Shown here: one piece after another, positions 50,312 to 61,509 of the stretch
Position numbering within the stretch: position 1 is the first letter of the stretch
Layout of the letters: every line of letters starts with the position of its first letter
NCBI RefSeq assembly: GCF_014191495.1
Contig: NZ_JACHWR010000001.1
Coordinates: forward strand, 806,001-870,000
DNA: 64,000 nt
Origin: Nocardioides soli
GTDB lineage: Bacteria > Actinomycetota > Actinomycetes > Propionibacteriales > Nocardioidaceae
Reading direction: 5' to 3'
Made by a program: the position numbers and the translations under genes
The notes under the pieces: model-generated
Told to the model about the DNA's origin: nothing
Database searches by the model: none
Seen by the model: the letters and a program-made list of their open reading frames with translations, nothing else

Positions 50312-50788
50312 CTACGAGGGCGGACGCAGGTACCTGGCCGCGGTCTCACCTGCAAGGACGTCGCCGATCCGCCGCTCGATGGACTCGCTCATCGGCGGCA
50401 GGCTCGCGAGCCGCCACCACCGCACGTCGACGTTCTCGTCGTCGGCGACCCGGGCCTCGCCGGTGACCCAGGTGCAGGCGAAGGTCAGGTCCAGGTAGGC
50501 GGCCCGGTCGCCGTTCTCGTAGACGACGTCGGGGATCACGCCGACCGAGACGAGCCGGTCGACACTCACCTCGACACCCGCCTCCTCCAGCGCCTCGCGG
50601 GCCGCGGCGACGGCGGGCTCCTCGCCCGGGTCCACGATGCCGGTGACCGGGGACCACGCGCCGTTGTCGGCGCGCCTGGTGAGCAGGAGCTCGTCGTCGC
50701 GGCGGATGACGGCGGTGACACCGGGCAGCCACAGCTCGTGGGTGCCGACCATGGCGCGCAGCTCGGCCACGAACGGAGGGATCGGCAT
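50312..50788 (-). CDS. NUDIX hydrolase
   Basis: The ATG at 50788 overlaps the DUF2017 stop. The 158-residue protein has the NUDIX box GIVDPGEEPAVAAAREALEEAGVE (G-x5-E-x7-R-E-x-x-E-E-x-G). It is preceded by ELWLPGVTAVIRRDDELLLTRRADNGAWS, the usual nucleotide-pyrophosphatase beta strand. Substrate unknown; it stands where Rv1333 (a different family) lies in mycobacteria. Confidence 0.9.
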   Translation of the reverse strand: MPIPPFVAELRAMVGTHELWLPGVTAVIRRDDELLLTRRADNGAWSPVTGIVDPGEEPAVAAAREALEEAGVEVSVDRLVSVGVIPDVVYENGDRAAYLDLTFACTWVTGEARVADDENVDVRWWRLASLPPMSESIERRIGDVLAGETAARYLRPPS

Positions 50789-51372
50789 CAGCTGGTCAGC
50801 GCTCCGACCAGGGTCTCCTGGAGGTAGCCGACCCACTCGTAGATGTCGTGGGCCTGGGTGCGCGGGTCCTCGTCGGACAGCGAGTGCCAGTAGGCCTCGT
50901 CGCCCTCCTCGACGCCGAGCCGGGTCGCGAGGGCGAGCCGCAGGTCGGTGAACGACCGCATCCAGGTCTCGGCGGTCGGCTGGTCGAGCTCGACGTCGAT
51001 CATCAGGCCCTCCTCGGTGAGCTCCTTGGGGAGCCCGGCCTCCTCGAGCCCGTCGATGATCGCGATCGCGGCGGCGGCCTTGCCGTCGCGCAGCGTGCCC
51101 TCAGTGAACCGGCGGAACTCCGCGGCCGCCTCCTCGTCGTGGGGGTAGGCGGTCGGGAAAAGCCGCGCCAGCACCGGGTCCTCCGGCTCCTGGGTCGGCC
51201 CCGAGAAGTCCATCATCGCCTCGAAGGGATCGACGTCGTCGCGGGGCTCCGCGGCCTCGTTGCGCAGCAACTCGACCAGCTGGCCGGCGAGCGAGCGCAG
51301 CAGGTCGGCCTCGAAGCCGGTGAAGTTGGCGATGATCAGCTTGCTGCGTCGGTGTCGCTGGAATGCACTCAA
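50788..51372 (-). CDS. DUF2017 protein
   Basis: The 194-residue actinobacterial protein (MSAFQRHRRSKLIIANFTGF ... EADLLRSLAGQLVELL, then DPVLARLFPTAYPHDEEAAAEFRRFTEGTLRDGK) matches the conserved DUF2017 family next to clpS. It is mostly helical and acidic. Its invariant pairing with clpS suggests a role with Clp proteolysis, but none is shown. It lies nine bases after clpS. Confidence 0.88.
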   Translation of the reverse strand: MSAFQRHRRSKLIIANFTGFEADLLRSLAGQLVELLRNEAAEPRDDVDPFEAMMDFSGPTQEPEDPVLARLFPTAYPHDEEAAAEFRRFTEGTLRDGKAAAAIAIIDGLEEAGLPKELTEEGLMIDVELDQPTAETWMRSFTDLRLALATRLGVEEGDEAYWHSLSDEDPRTQAHDIYEWVGYLQETLVGALTS

Positions 51373-51381
51373 CCCCAGCCC

Positions 51382-51684
51382 TCAGTCCTGTCTGTCCATG
51401 GTCGCCCAGAGGCCGTACTCGTGCATCGCCTGCACGTCGCGCTCCATCTCCTCGCGGGTGCCGTGGCTGACCACGGACTTGCCCTCCTCGTGCACCTCCA
51501 TCATCAGCTTCTCGGCGACCTTCTTGGAGTAGCCGAAGTACTTCTGGAAGACGTAGCTGACGTACGACATCAGGTTGACCGGGTCGTTCCAGACGATCGT
51601 CACCCAGGGCTTCGCCGTCTGGAGGACGTCGTCGACGACTTCGTCGGGTGTGATGGTCGGATCGACCTCGACAGGCGCGGTCAC
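51382..51684 (-). CDS. clpS: ClpS adaptor protein
   Basis: I chose GTG 51684 ([20 protein letters not shown]), giving 100 residues. The ClpS fold is clear: [71 protein letters not shown]. It includes the N-D-x-x-N and H-x-x-G-K residues that bind N-degron substrates and pass them to ClpA/C. A divergent pncB starts 51 bases away. Confidence 0.93.
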   Translation of the reverse strand: MTAPVEVDPTITPDEVVDDVLQTAKPWVTIVWNDPVNLMSYVSYVFQKYFGYSKKVAEKLMMEVHEEGKSVVSHGTREEMERDVQAMHEYGLWATMDRQD

Positions 51685-51735
51685 AGCCCCATGTTGACAC
51701 AGCGCCGAGACGGCCGAGTTGGCACACTGATCCCC

Positions 51736-53031
51736 GTGGCTGACTCCGGCTCCCGATCGACCGCGCTGCTCACCGACCACTACGAGCTGACCATGCTCCA
51801 GGCCGCCCTCCGGTCGGGCGCCGCGCACCGCCGCTCGGTCTTCGAGCTCTTCCCGCGCCGGCTGCCCGAGGGCCGCAGGTACGGCGTCGTGGCCGGCGTC
51901 GGCCGGGCCCTGGACGCCCTCGAGGCGTTCCGGTTCGACGAGCCGACGCTGGCCGCGCTCCGGGACGTCGTCGACGCGTCGACGCTGGAGTGGCTGGCGT
52001 CGTACCGCTTCTCGGGCGACGTGTGGGGCTACGCCGAGGGCGAGGCGTACTTCCCCTACTCGCCACTGCTGATCGTGGAGTCGTCGTTCGCCGAGGCGGT
52101 GCTGCTCGAGACCCTGCTGCTCTCCATCTACAACCACGACTCGGCGATCGCCTCGGCGGCGTCGCGGATGACCCTCGCCGCCGGCGACCGACCCTGCATC
52201 GAGATGGGCTCGCGCCGTACCCACGAGGAGGCGGCCGTGGCGGCGGCGCGGGCTGCGTACGTCGCGGGCTTCGCGGCCACCTCCAACCTCGCGGCGCGGC
52301 ACCGCTACGGCGTGCCGTCGACCGGCACCAGCGCGCACAGCTTCACGCTGCTGCACGACACCGAGGCCGACGCGTTCCGGGCGCAGGTCACCGCCCTGGG
52401 CGAGGGGACGACCCTGCTCGTCGACACCTACGACGTCACCGAGGCGGTCCGGCTGGCGGTCGAGGTCACCGGCCCGGGCCTGGGCGCCGTCCGGCTCGAC
52501 TCGGGCGACCTCGCCGTCCAGGCCGCGGAGGTGCGCACCCAGCTGGACTCCCTGGGCGCGACCGGCACCCGGATCATCGTGACCAGCGACCTCGACGAGC
52601 ACGCGATCGCGGCGCTCGCGGCCGCACCCGTCGACGGCTACGGCGTGGGCACCGAGCTGGTGACCGGCAGCGGCCACCCGACCTGCGGCTTCGTGTACAA
52701 GCTCGTGGCACGCGAGTCGGACGCCGGCGAGCTGGAGTCGGTGGCCAAGCGCAGCGTCGACAAGCCGTCGGTCGGCGGCCGCAAGTACGCGCTGCGCCGG
52801 CGCTCGGCCACCGGCGTCGCGGAGGCCGAGGTGGTCGGCGTCGGCCACCGCCCGGTCGACGACGGCGACGACCGACCGCTGCTGGTGCCGCTGGTGCGGG
52901 CGGGCGAGGTCGTGGGCCGGGAGCCGTTGCCGGCCGCCCGCGAACGGCACCTGTCGGCGCGGGCCGAGCTGCCGGTGGCCGTCCAGCAGATGTCGCGAGG
53001 AGAGCCGGTCATCCCGACGATCCAGGAGTGA
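51736..53031 (+). CDS. pncB: nicotinate phosphoribosyltransferase
   Basis: GTG 51736 ([20 protein letters not shown]) gives 431 residues; the upstream open frame is only a shadow of DUF2017/clpS. Conserved parts: [38 protein letters not shown], the [11 protein letters not shown] catalytic region, [16 protein letters not shown] and [22 protein letters not shown]. It makes nicotinate mononucleotide for NAD salvage. Its divergence from clpS matches Rv1330c-Rv1331. Confidence 0.93.
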   Translation: MADSGSRSTALLTDHYELTMLQAALRSGAAHRRSVFELFPRRLPEGRRYGVVAGVGRALDALEAFRFDEPTLAALRDVVDASTLEWLASYRFSGDVWGYAEGEAYFPYSPLLIVESSFAEAVLLETLLLSIYNHDSAIASAASRMTLAAGDRPCIEMGSRRTHEEAAVAAARAAYVAGFAATSNLAARHRYGVPSTGTSAHSFTLLHDTEADAFRAQVTALGEGTTLLVDTYDVTEAVRLAVEVTGPGLGAVRLDSGDLAVQAAEVRTQLDSLGATGTRIIVTSDLDEHAIAALAAAPVDGYGVGTELVTGSGHPTCGFVYKLVARESDAGELESVAKRSVDKPSVGGRKYALRRRSATGVAEAEVVGVGHRPVDDGDDRPLLVPLVRAGEVVGREPLPAARERHLSARAELPVAVQQMSRGEPVIPTIQE

Positions 53032-53049
53032 GCGGTAGCGTGGCCTGGC

Positions 53050-53625
53050 ATGAAGCGTGCGTTGATCGTCACCGACGTGCAGAACGACTTCTGTGAGGGC
53101 GGCTCGCTCCCGGTGGACGGCGGCGCCCGGGTCGCCGCCGACGTCGGGGCGGTGCTGCGGGCCTGGGTCGCGCAGGGCCCCGACGCCCCGGCGTACGACC
53201 ACGTGGTCGCGACCAAGGACCACCATGTCGACCCGGGTGGGCACTGGGCGGCCGAGCCCGACTACGCCGAGTCGTGGCCGGTGCACTGCAAGGTCGGCAC
53301 CGACGGCGAGGCGTTCCACCCCAACCTGGACCCGCAGCCCTTCGACGCGATCTTCCTCAAGGGCGAGCACACGGCGGCGTACTCGGGCTTCGAGGGGCGC
53401 ACCGTCGACGGGGTCGCGCTCGCCGACTGGCTGAGGTCGCACGACGTGACCGCGGTCGACGTCTGCGGCATCGCGACCGACTACTGCGTCCGCGCCACCG
53501 CCCTCGACGCCCTCGGCGCCGGCTTCGACACCCGGCTGCTGCTCGGGCTGTGCGCGGGCGTCGCCGCCGACACGACCGCCGCGGCGGTGGCCGAGATGGA
53601 GTCCGCCGGGGTGCGCCTCGGCTGA
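53050..53625 (+). CDS. pncA: nicotinamidase
   Basis: The 191-residue isochorismatase-fold enzyme opens [20 protein letters not shown] (catalytic Asp), has [17 protein letters not shown] (metal Asp/His), [15 protein letters not shown] (catalytic Lys) and [17 protein letters not shown] (nucleophilic Cys). It converts nicotinamide to nicotinate, the substrate of pncB 18 bases upstream. A PncA also activates pyrazinamide in mycobacteria. Confidence 0.94.
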   Translation: MKRALIVTDVQNDFCEGGSLPVDGGARVAADVGAVLRAWVAQGPDAPAYDHVVATKDHHVDPGGHWAAEPDYAESWPVHCKVGTDGEAFHPNLDPQPFDAIFLKGEHTAAYSGFEGRTVDGVALADWLRSHDVTAVDVCGIATDYCVRATALDALGAGFDTRLLLGLCAGVAADTTAAAVAEMESAGVRLG

Positions 53626-53652
53626 GGCGCTCGGTCGAGCGACAGGGCCCGT

Positions 53653-53708
53653 CGTACCTGACCTCAGTGTCGTATCCGGCCGAAATCACGACACTGAGGT
53701 CAGGTACG
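53653..53708. terminator. bidirectional terminator, 21-bp perfect stem
   Basis: CGTACCTGACCTCAGTGTCG plus T pairs exactly with its complement around a 14-base loop (53674-53687), between the convergent pncA and DUF1697 genes. Confidence 0.8.
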
Positions 53709-53723
53709 TCGGACGCAGGCGGC

Positions 53724-54278
53724 TCAGCACCACCTCTCGGCGAGCGTCCGGATCACGGTGAGGTTGCGGTTGGTCGCGACACCGAGGTGCTTCTCGACGG
53801 CGGCGTTCGTCAGCCTCGCCTCGTGGTAGTTCGGGCCGAGCAGCAGGTGGACGGCGCGCCCGCCGACCCTGGCCACCTCGCCCGCCGTACCGGCCGCCTC
53901 CACGGCCTCGACCCCCGCCTGCGTCGGCGGGTCCTTGAGCAGCGAGACGTAGTGGCGGCCCTCGTGGCCGTCGGCGAACCGCTCGGCGTCGGCGGCGATC
54001 TCGCGCAGCTCGGCCTGGGTGAAGACGATCGTCGGCACCTCGAAGCCCGCCTCCGCCTCGAAGGCGCTCTCGAGCGCCGCCTCGATCCGGGCCCGCGACC
54101 GCAGGGAGGTGTCGAAGCGGACGTTGCCGGTGTTGATGTAGGTCTCGACGCCGGTGCAGCCGGCGGCCTCGACCGCGGCGGCGATCGACGCCTTCGGGAA
54201 CTTCCGCTTCGCGCCGAGGTTGATCGCCCGCAGGAACGCGATGTAGGTCCGAGTGGAGGCCGCCATGCGGGTGATCAT
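53724..54278 (-). CDS. DUF1697 protein
   Basis: The 184-residue protein (MITRMAASTRTYIAFLRAIN ... LGAKRKFPKASIAAAVEAAGCTGVETYINTGNVRFDT) has the family's R-x-I-N-x-G and Y-I-x-S/T-G-N motifs; YHEARLTNAAVEKHLGVATNRNLTVIRTLAERW is the C-terminal signature with T-R-N-x-x-T. Function is unknown. A start at Met5 (54266) is possible. It begins one base after the diiron protein's stop and may be co-transcribed. Confidence 0.85.
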   Translation of the reverse strand: MITRMAASTRTYIAFLRAINLGAKRKFPKASIAAAVEAAGCTGVETYINTGNVRFDTSLRSRARIEAALESAFEAEAGFEVPTIVFTQAELREIAADAERFADGHEGRHYVSLLKDPPTQAGVEAVEAAGTAGEVARVGGRAVHLLLGPNYHEARLTNAAVEKHLGVATNRNLTVIRTLAERWC

Positions 54279-54279
54279 C

Positions 54280-55185
54280 TCAGCGAAGCAGCATCGACCT
54301 CGTCCACAGCGGCCGCTGGTGGGCGGGGATCAGGCCCAGCTCGTCGAGGTATCCCGTGACCCGCTCCCCCATCCAGGCCAGCGTGTCCCGGTAGTGCGGG
54401 TTGCCGAGCGCGACCCGCCGACCCTCGCGGGGATCGATCCCCACGGCCCGGTAGGCCTCCGGGTTGACCAGGGCCCGGGCCACCAGGAACGCGGTCTGCG
54501 CCAGCGCCGCCTGGTGCCACGTCAGGGTCAGCCGGCCGAGCCGGGGCAGCATCCGCTCCACCTCGTCGCGGGCGAACGTCATGTGCCGGGCCTCCTCCAG
54601 CACGTGGATCCGGCAGACCATCCGCACCAGCGGCTGCACGCGCTCGTCCCTCATCAGCTCGCGCTGCCAGCGGTCGAGGATCTCCTCGGCCACGAGGATC
54701 GAGGCGTACGCCGAGACGCCGACGCCGACCGTCTTCATCAGCCGGCCGAGGCGATGGATGGTGGGCTGCGGGCCGTAGGACGGCACGCCGATCCGCTCGA
54801 TCGCCTTGCCGAACATCAGCGAGTGCCGGCACTCGTCGCCGACCTCGGTCAGGGCGTAGTGCATCCGCCGGGAGCGCGGGTCCGCGTCGTACAGGTCGCG
54901 CACCATCATCTGCATCAGGATCAGCTCGAACCACAGCCCGACGCTGGAGATGCTGGCCACCTCGTGCCGGGACAGCTCGATCCGCTGCGCCTCGGACATC
55001 CGGTCCCACAGCGGCGTGCCGTAGAGCGACATCCGCTCGGGCTGCATGAACCAGAGCCCGTCGGCCAGCGGCGCGCCCCAGTCGAGGTCGACCTCCGGGT
55101 CGCAACTCTGCTTCGCGCTCGACCTCAGCAGCCGGTCGGGGACGGCGTCGGCCGTCGAGTCGGTCCGGGTGTCGGTCATCATCAT
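54280..55185 (-). CDS. AurF-like diiron oxygenase
   Basis: The 301-residue helical protein shows a ferritin-like diiron pattern: RHEVASISSVGLWFELILMQMMV, ALTEVGDECRHSLMFGKAIE (E-x-x-x-x-x-H), SILVAEEILDRWQRELM, and CRIHVLEEARHMTFARDEVERML (E-E-x-R-H). These match the p-aminobenzoate N-oxygenase AurF family, which oxidises arylamines, though many members act on unknown substrates. It is divergent from a TetR regulator whose operator lies in the shared promoter, so it is probably induced by a small molecule. Confidence 0.82.
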   Translation of the reverse strand: MMMTDTRTDSTADAVPDRLLRSSAKQSCDPEVDLDWGAPLADGLWFMQPERMSLYGTPLWDRMSEAQRIELSRHEVASISSVGLWFELILMQMMVRDLYDADPRSRRMHYALTEVGDECRHSLMFGKAIERIGVPSYGPQPTIHRLGRLMKTVGVGVSAYASILVAEEILDRWQRELMRDERVQPLVRMVCRIHVLEEARHMTFARDEVERMLPRLGRLTLTWHQAALAQTAFLVARALVNPEAYRAVGIDPREGRRVALGNPHYRDTLAWMGERVTGYLDELGLIPAHQRPLWTRSMLLR

Positions 55186-55205
55186 GCGGCTCTCCCGAGT
55201 TGTCT

Positions 55206-55220
55206 GTTACCAGAAGTAAC
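55206..55220. promoter_or_regulatory. TetR-type operator GTTAC-N5-GTAAC
   Basis: A perfect five-base inverted repeat GTTAC-CAGAA-GTAAC lies 21 bases upstream of the diiron gene start and 23 bases before the TetR gene, centred in the divergent promoter. Confidence 0.6.
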
Positions 55221-55242
55221 GGCTACCGCTAGGCTGACGCAC

Positions 55243-55929
55243 ATGCCACGCCAGGTCAAGGACGGCCGCTCTGCCCGCTGGGACGCCCACCGCGAGGAGC
55301 GCCGCACCGAGCTCGTGCTCGCCGCGGTCGCCGCGATCGACGACCTCGGCCCGTCCGCGGGCATCTCCGAGATCGCCCGGGCGGCCGGCGTCAGCAAGCC
55401 GGTCCTCTACCGCTACTTCGACGGGCTCGACGACCTGTACGCCGCGGTCGGGCGCTGGGGCGCCGACGAGGTGATGCGGCGACTGCTGCCGGCGATCCTC
55501 ACCGAGGCACCGATCCGCGAGCGGGTCGGCCGTGGGGTCGAGGCCTACCTCGCGACGATCGAGCTGCACCCGCACGTCTTCCTGCTGCTGGTGCGCCACC
55601 GCGCCGCCGGCACCGACCCCCTCGCCGACGGCAAGGCCGCGATCGCGGCGGCGTTCGCCCGGATCCTCGGCGACACGCTGCGCGAGCTCGGGGTCGACAC
55701 CGGCGCCGCGGAGCCCTGGGCCCAGTCGCTGGTCGGCATGGGCCTGGCGACCGGCGAGTGGTGGCTGGAGCGGCAGACCATGAGCCGGGCCGCCGTCGGC
55801 GCGCACCTGACGTCCTTCATCTGGCACGCGTTCTCCGGGACGGCCGAGGAGCTCGGCGTACCCCTGCGATCGCTGGACGCTCCGGGCGCCGTGCCCGGAT
55901 CGATCACCCCGCTCGAGGAGAGGCGATGA
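55243..55929 (+). CDS. TetR-family regulator
   Basis: The ATG at 55243 gives 228 residues. The TetR helix-turn-helix is REERRTELVLAAVAAIDDLGPSAGISEIARAAGVSKPVLYRYFDGLDDLYAAV. The C-terminal ligand part contains VEAYLATIELHPHVFLLLVRHRAAG. It faces the AurF-like gene across a palindromic operator, so it likely represses it and itself. It is coupled to the DUF4873 gene by an ATGA overlap. Confidence 0.9.
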   Translation: MPRQVKDGRSARWDAHREERRTELVLAAVAAIDDLGPSAGISEIARAAGVSKPVLYRYFDGLDDLYAAVGRWGADEVMRRLLPAILTEAPIRERVGRGVEAYLATIELHPHVFLLLVRHRAAGTDPLADGKAAIAAAFARILGDTLRELGVDTGAAEPWAQSLVGMGLATGEWWLERQTMSRAAVGAHLTSFIWHAFSGTAEELGVPLRSLDAPGAVPGSITPLEERR

Positions 55930-56219
55930 CCCACCCCGACACCCGCCACGCGCCGCGGGAGCAGTACGCCGGCCCGGCGACGCTGATCGCCGGCGAGGTC
56001 CGGCTGGAGGTCGAGGCCGACCTGCGCGGCCGCTTCGAGCCGATCGACGGCCGCTTCCACTGGTACGGCCGCCTCGCGGCCGCGACCGGGCTCGACCGGA
56101 TCGGCTCCGGCGCGACCGTCACCCTCGCGACCGAGCACGGCTCGGCCGACGGCCGGCTCAGCGACATCGACCCGTGGGGGCGGCCGCGCGTGAGCGGACT
56201 GGGCCGGCCCCCGTTCTGA
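55926..56219 (+). CDS. DUF4873-like protein
   Basis: The 97-residue protein has the beta pattern YAGPATLIAGEVRLEVEADLRGRFEPIDGRFHWYGRLAA ... GATVTLATEHGSADGRLSDIDPWGRPRVSGLGRPPF of the DUF4873 family, which often occurs fused or next to FAD/diiron oxidases in actinobacteria. Its coupling to the TetR gene and closeness to the AurF-like enzyme suggest it helps with the same substrate. Function unknown. Confidence 0.75.
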   Translation: MTHPDTRHAPREQYAGPATLIAGEVRLEVEADLRGRFEPIDGRFHWYGRLAAATGLDRIGSGATVTLATEHGSADGRLSDIDPWGRPRVSGLGRPPF

Positions 56220-56255
56220 GGGCCGGCCATCCCCGTGACCCGCGTCACGTTCAAA

Positions 56256-56274
56256 TACATAGGTTTCCGATGTA
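56256..56274. promoter_or_regulatory. MarR-type operator TACAT-N9-ATGTA over leaderless promoter
   Basis: TACAT (56256-56260) and ATGTA (56270-56274) form an inverted repeat. The -10-like TAAAGT (56272-56277) ends seven bases before the GTG at 56285, so the transcript is probably leaderless and self-repressed. Confidence 0.5.
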
Positions 56275-56284
56275 AAGTCGAACG

Positions 56285-56701
56285 GTGACCGAGACCGAGC
56301 TCGCCAGCGACCTGGTCGTGCATGCCGCGCGGCTGATCCGCGCCGTACGCCGGGAGCTGCACATGCCGGCCGGGATCCGGATCCTGTCGCTGATCGACGA
56401 GCTCGGCCCGCTGGGCATCACCCGGCTCGCCGACCTGGACCGCTCCTCGCAGCCGTCCATGTCGGGCGCCGTCGCCCAGCTCGCCGACCAGGGCTGGGTC
56501 ACCAAGGCCCCGAACCCCGACGACGCACGCGCCTCGGTCGTGACGCTCACCGACGCCGGCGAGGCGGAGCTCGCCCGGGTGCGACAGGCGTTCGGCGAGC
56601 GCGTCGCCGGCATCGTCGCCGGCCACCCCACCCTCACCACCGACGATCTCGCCACGGCCGTCGCCGTGCTCCGAGCGATCCTGGAGAAAGGCCGTCCGTG
56701 A
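56285..56701 (+). CDS. MarR-family regulator
   Basis: The 138-residue protein has the winged helix GPLGITRLADLDRSSQPSMSGAVAQLADQGWVTKAPNPDDARASVVTLTDAGEAEL, with the D-x-R wing. It overlaps the MFS gene by four bases, so a MarR-controlled efflux pair is likely: ligand binding relieves repression of both. Confidence 0.92.
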   Translation: MTETELASDLVVHAARLIRAVRRELHMPAGIRILSLIDELGPLGITRLADLDRSSQPSMSGAVAQLADQGWVTKAPNPDDARASVVTLTDAGEAELARVRQAFGERVAGIVAGHPTLTTDDLATAVAVLRAILEKGRP

Positions 56702-57918
56702 CCTCGTTCCTCAAGCAACCCCGCGCCGTCTGGGCCGTCGCCTTCGCCTGCGTGATCGCGTTCATGGGCATCGGCCTCGTGGACCCGATCCTCAAGGAGA
56801 TCGCTGCCGACCTCGGCGCGACCGGCAGCGAGGTCTCGCTGCTGTTCAGCAGCTACATGGCCGTGATGGGCGTCGCGATGCTGGTCACCGGCGTCGTCTC
56901 CAGCCGGATCGGCGCGAAGCGCACGCTGCTCGCCGGCCTGGTGCTGATCATCGTCTTCGCGGCCCTCGCCGGCTCGTCGGACTCCGTCGGCGCCGTGATC
57001 GGCTTCCGCGCCGGCTGGGGTCTGGGCAACGCGCTCTTCGTCGCGACCGCCCTGGCCACCATCGTCCAGTCGTCCCGGGGCTCGGTCGCACAGGCGATCA
57101 TCCTCTTCGAGGCGGCGCTCGGCCTCGGCATCGCGTCCGGACCGCTGCTCGGCGGCCTGCTCGGCGAGCAGTCGTGGCGCGCGCCGTTCTACGGCGTCTC
57201 GACGCTGATGGCCATCGCCCTGGTCGCGACCGCGTTCCTGCTGCCGGCGACGCCGCCGCAGGGTCGTCGTACGTCGCTGGCCGACCCGTTCCGCGCCCTG
57301 CGGCACCCCGCCCTGCTGCTGCTCGCGCTGGTCGCGATCTTCTACAACCTCGGCTTCTTCACGCTGATGGCCGCCGGCCCGTTCGCGCTGCCGAGCTTCG
57401 GGATCATGGAGATCGGCTGGACGTTCTTCGGCTGGGGCGTGCTGCTCGCGTTCACGTCCGTGCTGGTCGCCCCGTGGCTGCAGCGGATCTTCGGCACGCT
57501 GCCGACGCTGACCGCGGTGCTCTCGCTGTTCGCGGTCGTGATGGCGCTGATGGCGGTCTTCGCCGAGCACGAGGCCGCGATCGCCGTCGGCATCATCGTG
57601 GTCGGCGCCCTGCTCGGCATCAACAACACCCTGGTGACCGAGGCGGTCATGGGCGCCGCGCCGGTCGAGCGTCCGGTCGCGTCCGCGGCGTACTCCTTCG
57701 TCCGCTTCACCGGCGGCGCCATCGGCCCCTTCGTCGCCATGAAGCTCTTCGAGCACCAGGGCGTGCACGCACCGTTCTGGTTCGGCGCCGCCGCGATCGC
57801 CGTCGGCGTGGTCATCATCGCCGCCGGCACGCCGGTGATCCGGCGGGCGCTCCACGACGCCCCCGCCGCACACTCCCCCGGCGAGGCCGAGGCGGAGCTG
57901 ATCGGCGACCTGGCCTGA
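56698..57918 (+). CDS. MFS efflux transporter
   Basis: The 406-residue protein has 12 helices in two bundles, with the loop motif SSRIGAKRTLLAGLV (motif A type) after helix 2 and ALGLGIASGPLLGGLLGEQSWRAPFYGVSTL, the antiporter motif C region (G-x-x-x-G-P-x-x-G-G). This is drug:H+ antiporter-like. It is translated from a GTG overlapping the MarR stop. Substrate unknown. Confidence 0.88.
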   Translation: MTSFLKQPRAVWAVAFACVIAFMGIGLVDPILKEIAADLGATGSEVSLLFSSYMAVMGVAMLVTGVVSSRIGAKRTLLAGLVLIIVFAALAGSSDSVGAVIGFRAGWGLGNALFVATALATIVQSSRGSVAQAIILFEAALGLGIASGPLLGGLLGEQSWRAPFYGVSTLMAIALVATAFLLPATPPQGRRTSLADPFRALRHPALLLLALVAIFYNLGFFTLMAAGPFALPSFGIMEIGWTFFGWGVLLAFTSVLVAPWLQRIFGTLPTLTAVLSLFAVVMALMAVFAEHEAAIAVGIIVVGALLGINNTLVTEAVMGAAPVERPVASAAYSFVRFTGGAIGPFVAMKLFEHQGVHAPFWFGAAAIAVGVVIIAAGTPVIRRALHDAPAAHSPGEAEAELIGDLA

Positions 57919-58272
57919 GGATCAGCTCCCGGACTCTCCTCACTGGATCCGTCGATCGCGGCGCCTGGGCGGATGACGGTGGTGGAGGCTTGGGGGCCGC
58001 CGGGCCGGCGTGCGGGCTTCGGCTGCTGGCAGCCGAAACCCGCGCGACACGCCGGGCCAACGCGGCGTGTCGTACGGGTTCCGGCTGTCAGGTGGGAGCC
58101 GGGGTGCTGGTGTGACCCCTGATGCGATGCCTGCGACCTGATGGGCCTCGGGACGGGGGCGGACACGTCAGCGGCGCGCGGGCGGAGTCCGCGTCGACAA
58201 CCGCGCCCCGTGAGCCGACCGGGAGGGACCCGCGGCCGCGGACGGCCACCGGCCGCCGCACTGCGGTCTCGC
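57919..58272. other. 354-bp intergenic region with two hairpins
   Basis: Between the convergent MFS and hppD genes there is no convincing gene. GCGGG+TTCGGCTGC (58012-58026) pairs with GCAGCCGAA+CCCGC (58029-58043). CGACACGCC (58045-58053) pairs with GGCGTGTCG (58064-58072). The two back-to-back hairpins are good terminators. The 200 bases beyond are GC-rich without structure I can name. Confidence 0.6.
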
Positions 58273-60090
<1,818 letters not shown>

Positions 60091-60098
60091 TCATGGCC

Positions 60099-61463
60099 AT
60101 GCCACCTATCGACCCGGGGGAGCTCTTCGGCAACCGTTTCCTGGACCAGGAGGTCCCGACCCATCGGTTCCCGGACGCCGGCATGACGGCGACCGACGCG
60201 ATGCGCCTGGTCGCCCTCGACATGGCGCTCGAGGGCGACCCGAGCCGCAACCTCGCCACGTTCGTGACCACCTGGATGGAGCCCGAGGCCCAGCGGATCA
60301 TCGCCGAGAACCTGCACCGCAACTTCATCGACCACGCGGAGTACCCCCGGACCGCCGAGATCGAGCAGCGCTGCATCCGGATCCTCGCGGACCTGTTCCA
60401 CGCCCCGGGCGAGACGACCGGCGCGCGCACACAGGGCTCGTCCGAGGCGATCATGCTCGGCGCACTGTCGTTGAAGTGGAGGTGGCGCGAGCGCCGCTCG
60501 GCGGCGGGCCTGCCCACCGAGAGCCCGAACCTGGTCTTCGGCGGCGACGTGCACGTCGTGTGGGAGAAGTTCTGCCGCTACTTCGACGTCGAGCCGCGCA
60601 TCGTGCCGCTCCAGGAGGGCAAGTACACGATCGGTCCCGACGACGTCGCGCCGCACATCGACGAGAACACCATCGGCGTGGCCGCGGTCCTGGGCACCAC
60701 CTTCACCGGTCACCGCGACGACATCGTCGGCATCAACGACCTGCTGGTCCGGCTCAAGCGCGAGCAGGGCCACGACGTACCGCTGCACGTCGACGGCGCG
60801 AGCGGCGGCTTCGTGTGGCCGTTCCTCTACCCCGACTCCCCCTGGGACTTCCGGCTCGAGCAGGTCCGCTCGATCAACGTCTCGGGCCACAAGTTCGGCC
60901 TGGTCTACCCCGGCATCGGCTGGCTGATCTTCCGCGAGAAGGCCGACCTCGCACCCGATCTGGTCTTCGAGGAGAACTACCTCGGCAAGACCGATGCGAC
61001 CTTCACCCTCAACTTCTCGACCGGCTCGGCAATGGTGCTCGCGCAGTACTACAACCTGGTCCGTCTCGGACGCGAGGGCTACACCTACATCATGCGGGGG
61101 ATGCAGGACAACGCCCACGCGCTGGCGGAGCGACTCGAGCAGATCGGCGGGTTCGAGCTGATCGGCCGCGACGAGGAGCAGCTGCCGCTGGTCGCGTTCC
61201 GACTGCGCGACCACTCGAAGTACGACGAGTTCGACGTCGCCTGGCAGCTCTCCGCCGAGCGCGGCTGGATGGTGCCGGCGTACACGCTCCCGCCGAAGGC
61301 GGACAACATCACCATCATGCGGGCCCTGGTCAAGCAGAACTTCAGCCGCGAGCACGTCGACACGCTCGCCCGCGACATCGAGCAGGCCTGCCACACGCTG
61401 GAGCGCAAGGGCGGGGCCCACGAGTCCGAGCGCCAGCAGATGCTGCAGAGCCCGGGGCACTGA
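60099..61463 (+). CDS. gadB: glutamate decarboxylase
   Basis: The start ATG 60099 (MPPIDPGELFGNRFLDQEVP) is preferred over ATG 60093 because AGGAAGG (60084-60090) then has correct spacing. The 454-residue PLP enzyme has LHVDGASGGFVWPFLYP and the PLP lysine in SINVSGHKFGLVYPGIGW, plus ARTQGSSEAIMLGALSLKWRW. It makes GABA and uses up protons. No antiporter gene is adjacent. It follows the Lrp gene by about 60 bases. Confidence 0.93.
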   Translation: MPPIDPGELFGNRFLDQEVPTHRFPDAGMTATDAMRLVALDMALEGDPSRNLATFVTTWMEPEAQRIIAENLHRNFIDHAEYPRTAEIEQRCIRILADLFHAPGETTGARTQGSSEAIMLGALSLKWRWRERRSAAGLPTESPNLVFGGDVHVVWEKFCRYFDVEPRIVPLQEGKYTIGPDDVAPHIDENTIGVAAVLGTTFTGHRDDIVGINDLLVRLKREQGHDVPLHVDGASGGFVWPFLYPDSPWDFRLEQVRSINVSGHKFGLVYPGIGWLIFREKADLAPDLVFEENYLGKTDATFTLNFSTGSAMVLAQYYNLVRLGREGYTYIMRGMQDNAHALAERLEQIGGFELIGRDEEQLPLVAFRLRDHSKYDEFDVAWQLSAERGWMVPAYTLPPKADNITIMRALVKQNFSREHVDTLARDIEQACHTLERKGGAHESERQQMLQSPGH

Positions 61464-61509
61464 CGCGGTCGGATCCGGGGCGGGCCCGCTCGCGGCCGGA
61501 CCTGGACCC

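Noticed and set aside
50848..51735. Upstream extension of pncB over DUF2017 and clpS
   Set aside because: It is a shadow of two well-supported genes on the other strand; conserved PncB sequence begins at GTG 51736.
54253..55242. Upstream extension of the TetR gene
   Set aside because: It is antisense to the AurF-like gene and shows only low-complexity composition; the divergent operator lies before ATG 55243.
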